DNA from: an uncultured Flavihumibacter sp.
GTDB lineage: Bacteria > Bacteroidota > Bacteroidia > Chitinophagales > Chitinophagaceae
Length of the DNA stretch: 13,648 nt
NCBI GenBank assembly: GCA_946482545.1
Contig: CAMLRX010000136.1
Location: forward strand, 1-13,648
Direction: 5' to 3'
In this document: piece after piece, positions 1 to 6,600 of the stretch
Layout of the letters: the number at the start of each line of letters is the position of its first letter
Position numbering within the stretch: position 1 is the first letter of the stretch
The notes under the pieces: generated by a model
What the model was told of the DNA's origin: nothing
What the model saw: only the letters and a program-made list of their open reading frames with translations
Databases searched by the model: none
Program-made: the position numbers and the translations under genes

Positions 1-9
1 AAAACAAAT

Positions 10-83
10 TCCTCCTTAGCTCAGTTGGTTAGAGCATCTGACTGTTAATCAGAGGGTCGCTGGTTCAAGTCCAGCAGGGGGAG
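10..83 (+). tRNA. tRNA-Asn (anticodon GTT)
   Basis: A complete cloverleaf can be folded by eye. The 7-bp acceptor stem pairs 10-16 with 76-82 and contains one T-G wobble. The D arm is GCTC/GAGC around an AGTTGGTTA loop. The anticodon stem TCTGA/TCAGA (37-41 with 49-53) encloses loop CTGTTAA with anticodon GTT at 44-46. The T arm is GCTGG-TTCAAGT-CCAGC. The discriminator base is G83, as expected for tRNA-Asn, and the next bases are CA rather than a full CCA, so CCA is probably added after transcription. There is no intron and no mismatch, so it looks functional. It delivers asparagine at AAC/AAT codons. Confidence 0.97.
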
Positions 84-86
84 CAG

Positions 87-119
87 AAAAGGGTTTCAAA
101 ATTTTGAAACCCTTTTTTT
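87..119 (+). terminator. Rho-independent terminator after tRNA-Asn
   Basis: Positions 91-112 form a perfect 22-bp palindrome (GGGTTTCAAAA followed by its reverse complement). It is preceded by AAAA and followed by a run of seven T, four bases after the tRNA. The A-run and T-run make it symmetric, so it could work in both directions. It most simply ends the tRNA transcript and separates it from the downstream gene. Confidence 0.9.
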
Positions 120-193
120 ATTTTTAAATAATAAGAAAGCATAAATCCTTATCTATTTATACTTTTTTCAAATCAGTTTTTTAGAAGCACGCT

Positions 194-985
194 ATGCCCG
201 CATACTTTCATTTACCTAGCAATTCGAACTCGCCAAAAAACTGGCGTGATTGGGTAAATGTTTTAGTTGCTACTGGGAGCTTCTTAGCGGGAGTAGCAGC
301 CCTTTGGTTGGGTTGCCAATCATTGAAGTTGCAAAGACAAGCTAATGAACTAGCTAAGAATGATTCCATGCAACAAGTTCAGCTAGACACATTGGCGGAT
401 ATCGCAAAGCAAAATAGATTGATTAATGCTAATATAGTCGGCCTATTGAAGGCCACTGAGAATGAGCGGCAAGAAATTATTGAAAATAACGCGCCAAATC
501 TAGCCGTATCCGACATTCAAATTGATACTTCTTCGCGGAAATATCCTGAGATAAGAATGAAAGTGGGCAACGTTGGAAATAGAGATGCCGCTGGTGTTGA
601 AATTAAGTTGTGGTTCTTTCATGATCTCACAAAACCTCCTGTCTTGTGTTTTAACTCATTGCGATTCAGAGATTTATTCGAAGTCATCAAAGCTAACGAG
701 CAAAACCGTGAAATCGCTTTCGGTTTTGACTCTAGCCATTATCGAGCAAGCTATTTTTGTTTTGTCCAGATTCGTTATGTAGATATAAAAACTGAAACAG
801 AATACGTCATAGGCCCTTTTCGCCATTTAGTAGTAAATAAAAACACTACTGGCAATCCAAGCTTTCAAGGAGATGATGAATATTACATGAATAAGATTGA
901 TTTAGGCCGATGGTCGATAGAGCCGCCGAATGACTACAAACAAAAGACTTATAAAATAAGTCAGACTTTGAAGAAAAGAATTTAA
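194..985 (+). CDS. Membrane-anchored protein of unknown function
   Basis: I do not recognise this 263-residue protein. Residues 1-20 are polar. Residues about 21-40 form one hydrophobic segment (VNVLVATGSFLAGVAALWLG) that looks like a membrane anchor. Residues about 44-98 are rich in Q, N, E, K and L and could be helical or coiled coil. From about residue 102 to the end the sequence is strand-like, with an N-x-G-N-x-x-A-A-x-V stretch (residues 126-135) of the kind seen in Ig-like or CARDB-like beta sandwiches. This suggests a single-pass protein with a helical stalk and a beta-rich domain; orientation is uncertain. There is no lipobox and no catalytic motif. The gene is AT-richer than the genes after position 2800 and stands alone between the tRNA terminator and gene fragments, which fits horizontal acquisition. 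The ATG at 194 is the first start in frame, with no clear ribosome binding site. Confidence 0.7.
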   Translation: MPAYFHLPSNSNSPKNWRDWVNVLVATGSFLAGVAALWLGCQSLKLQRQANELAKNDSMQQVQLDTLADIAKQNRLINANIVGLLKATENERQEIIENNAPNLAVSDIQIDTSSRKYPEIRMKVGNVGNRDAAGVEIKLWFFHDLTKPPVLCFNSLRFRDLFEVIKANEQNREIAFGFDSSHYRASYFCFVQIRYVDIKTETEYVIGPFRHLVVNKNTTGNPSFQGDDEYYMNKIDLGRWSIEPPNDYKQKTYKISQTLKKRI

Positions 986-1085
986 CCTTTCCAGCCAATG
1001 GCACAAAGTCAAGGTACTATTCACCGAAGTAAAATCAGGAGATATAGAGTTTTTAGCGATGAACGAATTTTTGGACAATTTTTAA
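972..1085 (+). pseudogene. Possible 3' end fragment of an unknown gene
   Basis: In the frame ending at TAA 1083-1085 there is an open stretch of 37 codons with protein-like composition (for example KVKVLFTEVKSGDIEF and the end NEFLDNF). It overlaps the end of the 263-residue gene in another frame and has no convincing start. It may be the tail of a degraded gene. I do not recognise the family, and chance openness is a real alternative because it is short. Its stop overlaps the stop of a minus-strand fragment (1082-1207). Confidence 0.25.
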
Positions 1086-1207
1086 TCTTCGTCAACTAAT
1101 TGTTCAAATATATCTGCATACTCACCTTCTTCGCTAATTTTTACTGTCGTAGCGCTGTTAAATCCCTTTCTTCTGCACATCAATGCAGCACCAGCCACTT
1201 TTGTTAT
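1082..1207 (-). pseudogene. Possible 3' end fragment of an unknown gene, minus strand
   Basis: On the minus strand, codons from 1207 down to the TAA at 1084-1082 read ITKVAGAALMCRRKGF and then an acidic tail ending QLVDED. This looks like a natural protein C terminus but is only 41 codons long, and its upstream side is cut by a stop (1210-1208). The break coincides with the point where recognisable AlbA/Schlafen-type sequence starts on the plus strand (about 1203), so two unrelated gene ends seem to have been joined here. I cannot assign a family. Confidence 0.3.
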
Positions 1208-1211
1208 TTAT

Positions 1212-1721
1212 GTGGACCGTGTAGAAACAGAAAATGCCAATAATCCACACGGCGAAGGACCTATTGATCCTATAAACTTTGTGCCTTTCCCTAAAAATCC
1301 TGCGATTGCCAAGTTTTTTATTCAATTGGGCAGGGTGGAAGAATTGGGTTCTGGCATATTAACCACTACCCGCTTAATAAAAGAATATGCAGGTAGAGGA
1401 AAAGTTGTGTTTATAGAAGGTGGAACTTTTAAAACAAGTATTCCTTTGCCTGGTGGAGCCAAAATAATAAATGATACTGTAAATGACACGATAAATGGCA
1501 GCGCAAAAGACAGACTGATTGAGGTTATAAAATTGGTGCTTGAAAAGCCAGGAATGAAAATTAACGACCTGATTGAAAAGTTAAATGTGTCGGAACGCAC
1601 GGCGAAACGAGACCTGGAGAAAATCCGGGGACTGGTAGAGTACAGAGGCAGTAAAAAAACCGGCGGCTATTTTCTAACGGATTATATGCTGTCGAAACTG
1701 AATACCTGGGCGAAAACTTAA
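1212..1721 (+). pseudogene. C-terminal part of an AlbA/Schlafen-type ATP-binding transcriptional regulator
   Basis: The 169 residues match the C-terminal half of the bacterial family often annotated 'ATP-binding protein' or 'RecG-like/AlbA_2 domain protein'. The start (DRVETENANNPHGEGPIDP) and the stretch FPKNPAIAKFFIQLGRVEELGSG are the typical end of its ATP-binding C-terminal domain (HATPase_c_4). Residues about 97-160 form a winged helix with a good HTH (NDLIEKLNVSERTAKRDLEKI). Family members usually have several hundred residues with an N-terminal AlbA_2 (Schlafen) domain, which is absent here. Family similarity begins a few codons before the GTG at 1212, around 1203, and upstream sequence in frame does not resemble the family. 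I therefore read it as a 5'-truncated remnant. A short HTH protein made from an internal start cannot be excluded. Confidence 0.75.
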
Positions 1722-1798
1722 CCCCTTCTGACTTGAAGGAATTTAACATCAATAGAAAATTACAACTATCTCCTACGCTTCAATGGCTAAATCCCCCC

Positions 1799-2770
1799 TC
1801 ACACCATCTCCAGCCTATATCCCTTCCCATGAACATTCGTTATCCTGAGCGCAGGATCACAACTTAATTTTTTTCTGAGCTTGGATATAAACATATCCAG
1901 ACTACGCCCGGTAAGCACACCTTCAGCAATCCAGATTTTCTGCATGAGTGTTTCCCGCGGTATCAATGCGCCAAAGTTTTCATGAAGCAGCTCCAATACC
2001 CTGCATTCTTTATCCGTGAGGGCGGTTATTTCATTTTCCAACAGCAACCGCTGTTTTTTCACATCAAATAAAAACAGGCCCAGTTTGGGCAATGCTGAAA
2101 AAGGTTCCTCTTCTATTGCCTCAATCCGATTGGCTGCAGGAGCTTGCTTTGATGATTTTGTTAAACGTTTCGTCAGGAAAGTGGTCGCCAGCACCAGCAC
2201 CAAACCGTAGGTGCCCAGCATAAGCGGGGAGGTAAACGGCGCCGATCTGAATGTACCTGTTGACTTTGTGCCAGCGTGTGCGTCAGTATTCAAATCAGCA
2301 AATGCAAATTCGAGCGTATAACAACCTTTGGGTTGACTCCTCCCACTGCAGGCAAGTATATCTTCTGTATGGTTGTTGAACGCGAAGCCATAAACAATAG
2401 CATTATTGGCGCAATCGTGCACGGTTATCGTGTAACCGCCGGGAAATTGGGATGGTGGAAGTAACTGGCGGGATAAAGTAATGAGTGAATCATGATTAAA
2501 AGTGAAATTCTTCTCGAAGCGGAGTAAAAATGTACCCTCTTTCTTTTCAGTGACAGGCAGTACCCGGGAAGTTTTGTCGCCCGATTGCTGTAGTAGCCGG
2601 TCTCCGAGCCGGCGGATAAGCAGGTTTACCTGTTTCTGTTTTGTGTCACGGTCGGCGGTTACGCCGAAGGATGTTATGGCAAAAAAGATAAATATCATGC
2701 TGGCAACAAGGGCCAGTCCGCTGAGCAGTTGTCTGGCAAAAGGGATGGTTATGGGAATATTTACACGCAT
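1799..2770 (-). CDS. Membrane-spanning OmpR-type winged-helix transcriptional regulator
   Basis: This 323-residue protein has a hydrophobic segment at residues 13-36, a probable periplasmic domain at about 38-181 with three cysteines (120, 141, 150), a second hydrophobic segment at about 182-200, a linker, and a C-terminal OmpR/PhoB-type winged helix (229-323). The last includes the recognition-helix region LTGRSLDMFISKLRKKL and the closing wing NVHGKGYRLEMV. It has no receiver or kinase domain. The topology implies a one-component regulator that senses an envelope signal and binds DNA from the membrane. It resembles ToxR/CadC in principle, but here the DNA-binding domain is at the C-terminal end after two membrane segments. 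The gene is divergent from the YceI-like lipoprotein gene, with 85 bases between the two starts, so that gene is the natural candidate target. The ATG at 2770 precedes the first membrane segment directly. Confidence 0.85.
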   Translation of the reverse strand: MRVNIPITIPFARQLLSGLALVASMIFIFFAITSFGVTADRDTKQKQVNLLIRRLGDRLLQQSGDKTSRVLPVTEKKEGTFLLRFEKNFTFNHDSLITLSRQLLPPSQFPGGYTITVHDCANNAIVYGFAFNNHTEDILACSGRSQPKGCYTLEFAFADLNTDAHAGTKSTGTFRSAPFTSPLMLGTYGLVLVLATTFLTKRLTKSSKQAPAANRIEAIEEEPFSALPKLGLFLFDVKKQRLLLENEITALTDKECRVLELLHENFGALIPRETLMQKIWIAEGVLTGRSLDMFISKLRKKLSCDPALRITNVHGKGYRLEMV

Positions 2771-2819
2771 TTACATTTCTATTTACAGCCGTTTTACAAA
2801 GAGTGACAGCGATGGTGTT

Positions 2820-2827
2820 TAGGTTTG
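2820..2827 (+). promoter_or_regulatory. Possible Bacteroidota -7 promoter element (TAGGTTTG)
   Basis: TAGGTTTG matches the Bacteroidota -7 consensus TAnnTTTG exactly and lies 28 bases before the ATG of the YceI-like gene at 2856. That would give a short leader of roughly 20 bases. A clear -33 TTTG at the usual spacing is not seen, so support is partial. Confidence 0.35.
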
Positions 2828-2855
2828 ACGATATGAAACTAAAAAAATATTGTTT

Positions 2856-3542
2856 ATGAAAACGCTCAAAGAAAAACTGGCCAACCACGTAAACCTAAAC
2901 AAGCGCCGCGCCTACCTGGTTCTATTTATTGTTCCTTTATTCTTTTGTTGCCGCGGCCCCCTGAAAGAGCAGCAGAAAGCAGCTACATCGGCAAGCCCTT
3001 TGCCCCTTCATAATGGGGAGGAGAAACGCCTTGCGGTAGATACGAAGGCAACGGTCGTCACCTGGAAAGGTTCCAACGCTTTTGGCCCGCACACAGGCTA
3101 TGTTTATGCATCAGAAGGTGAACTGATGGTTGGAAACGGGCAACTTACGGGCGGTACCGTTGAAATAGACATGAATACAATTGAAGATTCAGATCATGGG
3201 AAAGACAATGGACTTATCAATCATTTAAAAGATCCTGATTTTTTTGATGTGAAAATTTATCCAAAGTCCAAGATTGCAATCACCAGGGTGGAACCAGTAA
3301 ATGACACGCATCAGAAAGTTACCGGGAACCTGACGATTAAAGGCATCACAAACGAAGTTTCTTTTCCGGTCCAAACGCAAGTGAAGGACGAAATGGTGCA
3401 GGCGACCGGAAAACTGGTGATTGACCGGACAAATTGGGGCATCCGTTATAAATCAGGAAAGTTTTTTGATTTGCTGGCGGATAAAACCATTTCAGATTCT
3501 ATTGAATTTGAGGTTAAGATTGTGGCGAAAAGTAAGCCTTGA
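2856..3542 (+). CDS. YceI-like family (lipo)protein
   Basis: From the ATG at 2856 the product has 228 residues. The first 18 are basic and polar, followed by a hydrophobic stretch ending in Cys-Cys (LFIVPLFFCC, cysteines 31-32). This looks like an export signal and possibly a lipoprotein signal, though the lipobox is poor. Residues about 59-226 are a YceI-like domain: VTWKGS near its start, a GGTVEIDMNTIE strand, HLKDPDFFDVKIYPKS, the GNLTIKGITNEVSFPV segment, and DRTNWGIRYKSGKFF near the end. YceI proteins are eight-stranded lipocalin-like barrels, and some bind isoprenoids. The true ligand here is unknown. A TTG six bases upstream could also start the frame, but ATG is preferred. The short alternative ATG at 2833 runs into a stop. 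The gene is divergent from the membrane regulator and probably monocistronic. Confidence 0.9.
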   Translation: MKTLKEKLANHVNLNKRRAYLVLFIVPLFFCCRGPLKEQQKAATSASPLPLHNGEEKRLAVDTKATVVTWKGSNAFGPHTGYVYASEGELMVGNGQLTGGTVEIDMNTIEDSDHGKDNGLINHLKDPDFFDVKIYPKSKIAITRVEPVNDTHQKVTGNLTIKGITNEVSFPVQTQVKDEMVQATGKLVIDRTNWGIRYKSGKFFDLLADKTISDSIEFEVKIVAKSKP

Positions 3543-3563
3543 ATGAGAAAAAAAATTAATTTA

Positions 3564-3577
3564 TTGACAAATGTCAA
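3564..3577. promoter_or_regulatory. Inverted repeat TTGACA-AA-TGTCAA
   Basis: Two perfect 6-base arms separated by two bases lie in the 127-base gap between the YceI-like gene and the giant adhesin gene, about 93 bases before the adhesin start. It could be an operator. The left arm also resembles a classical -35 box, but no -10 follows at 17 bases and Bacteroidota promoters use another consensus. There is no T-run, so it is not a terminator. Confidence 0.3.
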
Positions 3578-3669
3578 AAAATTAAAAGGTTCGGTTTTAT
3601 AAATACACTTAAAATGAATGTTTAACATACATTCGATGAACTACTTATACCCTAAATCAAACCACGCTC

Positions 3670-6600
3670 ATGTTGAAAAACCGGCTTCTGTTTGCCTTAA
3701 TCCTATTATTGTCTCAGCATTCTTTTGCCCAATCAGATTGTTCATCGAGTATTATCATCTGCGGAAACACGCCTCTTTTAACACCCCAGGGGGTAGGGGA
3801 TGAGCTGGAGCAACTCGGTTGTGGCAACTTTGAGCGCAACAGCGTATGGCTTTCTTTTCAGGCTAAAGCCAGCGGAAAACTCAGTTTTGTGATACGGCCT
3901 GTTAATTCAGCCGGGGTGCCAACGCTGGCCAATTTTGACTGGAGCCTTTTTCAACTGGCCGGAACGCCAAATTCTGGAAACTGCAATGCTAAAACGCAAA
4001 TAAGCTGTAACTCGAATGGAGTTACAACAGCATTCGGCATCGCTGGAGCTACCGGAATGGCAGCCCCTCCGTATACGGCAACAACCTTTAACCCCAGTGT
4101 AAGCGTGGTAGCCGGTACATGGTATTCCTTGCTTATCGATCATTTATCTACGGGTACAATACCTATGTTCACGGTTCAATTCACGGGTAATCCCGAGAAT
4201 GAAGCACTGAATTCAACAGCCGGCATTTTCGATAACCGGCCAGATTTTACGGTTACAAAGGGAAGTAACTGCGACGGTTCTTATACTTTCAACAGCGCTG
4301 CAGCAGCAACTTCAGGTATAACCGCTTACTTGTGGAATTTCGGAGATGGCACTACTTCTACAGCAATAAATCCCAGCCACACCTATGCATCAACAGGGTC
4401 CTTCAATGTTTCGCTTTCAGTTACAGACAACAACGGGTGTACTGCGCTGATACGCAAACAGGTCGTATACAATACTTCCGGTCCAACATTAGCTGCAGGT
4501 GGAATTCTGCTGATACCATCCTGCACTGATGCCGACAATGGAAGTATTACCGTGAACACGATTGGCACAAACACTTTAGGTATTTCCGGAGGAACACCTT
4601 CCTACACTTACGAGTTGGTTGCGCCTTCCACCATGGTACGCGCTTCCCAGAGTTCAGGAACCTTTACTGGACTAGCGGCAGGCAGATACACCATTAAAGC
4701 GACCGACGCGTGCGGGCGATCTGCAGTACAATCGGTGAACATTACCCAGATTTCTACCAATAGCACCATCGGGCTGGGTATTCAGAATATTCAGTCTGCC
4801 TGCGGCAGCAGCCCTACAGGCGCTGCAACCATTTTCGCGAATGGAACAGTCCCGCCTTATACAATGCAACTGGTAGCACAATCACCCGTTACCACATCCG
4901 TATTACCAAGTTTGCAGCGGGACGGTATAACTTCAACTTATTATACAACATTTGAGAACCTGCTGCCAGGTGTTTACACCGTGGAAGCAACAGATGCATG
5001 TGGCAAGAAACGCCGGGCCACATTTGCAGTTACTCCCAGCACAACGCCTACTGTAGCCACTTCATTAATACCCTCCTGCGGTAATACGCCTACTGGCAAA
5101 ATCAGTATTACAGCTACGGCTGGTACAGGCCTTTCAGGCTCGGGCAGTCCGGGAGCATTTCAATACGCATTGGTATCTCCTTCCCCCATCACCCGTGCAT
5201 TCCAGACGTCCTCCGTATTTGAGCATCTTCCTCCCGGCACTTATACCGTGGCGGTGAAAGACGCCTGCGGCAACGTAGGTACAACAACAAGTACTATTTC
5301 TGCGGCGGCTTCACCCACCCTTGGAACAACTGTTGTAACGCCTTCATGCGCCAATGGTACTACCGGAAGCATTATGGTTCAGTTGACTGGAAGTGGCGGA
5401 GGAACACCTTACAGTTATGAACTGGTGGCGCCTTCTCCTGAACAACGTCCTGCACAATCCGGCAGTAAATTCGAGAACCTGCGCCCCGGTGCTTATACAA
5501 TAAAAGTTGCCGATGCCTGTGGCAGAAGTATTACAGGCACAGCAACCGTTGCCACATCTGCCGCGCCGGGCTTTACCACAACGGTCGTTTCTAGCTGCGC
5601 AGGCGTTCCTGCGGGAAGCATTACAGTGGTGCCTGGTGCCAGCGCTGCCGCGCCTTTTACTTTTGAACTTACCGGTCCGGGCATGGTATTCAGACCGTTT
5701 CAGGGCAGCAATGTTCCCGGAACTGTGAACAGCATCTTCACCGGCCTCTACCAGGGAACATACACGGTTAAAATGACCGATGCATGTAATGTTCCTGTAA
5801 CCGGAACAGTGGTGGTAACAGCGCCTTCCACCCTGGTGTTTCCGGCAGGGTCTTCCACTTTGCCGTCGTGTGGTGCATCTTCCACCGGTTCACTTCTTGT
5901 CAGCGTACCTACAACTGGTGTGGGTGGCTATAAATATGAACTGATTGCTCCCTCCCCGGAAACCAGGCCCCAGCAATATGACCGCATATTTACAAACCTC
6001 CCGGCGGGTGATTATACGGTCCGGATCACAGACTCCTGTGGCAGTCAGGTTACCATTGGAACACCGCTTACCATTGCCACGGCCGCAGCGCCTTCACTCA
6101 CAGTTACTACCACATCAAGTTGCGCCACAGCCAGTGGCACCATCACCTGTTTGCCTTCAAATGCGAACCAGGGTAACGGTCCTTACCAGTATGCGCTGGT
6201 AGCGCCATCTGCTGTTACCAGACCTAACCAATCTTCACCCTTCTTTACAGGGCTACCTGATGGGAGTTATACTGTGCAGATCACTGATCAGTGCGGACTT
6301 ACGGGTACGGTAACCGCGTCAATTTCGGCCGCAGGTGCGTTTTCCCCTGCTGCCGGAGGTAGTGTGGTATCCTGCAATGGTTCCGGTTACAATGCGCAGA
6401 TCATTGTTACCAATCCACAGAATTACACGCCCGGAGGTCCGATTCCTCCAGGCAGTGGCGGCGGACCATACACCTATGCACTGTATAACTTTGACAATAC
6501 AATATTGCTGGCCGGTCCGCAAACAAGTAACATCTTCAACATAGTGGTACCTGCAACCGGTAACCCTTCCCATACAGTGCGGGTAACAGATGCCTGTGGA

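Noticed and set aside
60..86. Duplicated tRNA 3' end as an attachment site
   Set aside because: I looked for a second copy of the T-arm/acceptor sequence further down the window and did not see one; an att site may lie outside the window.
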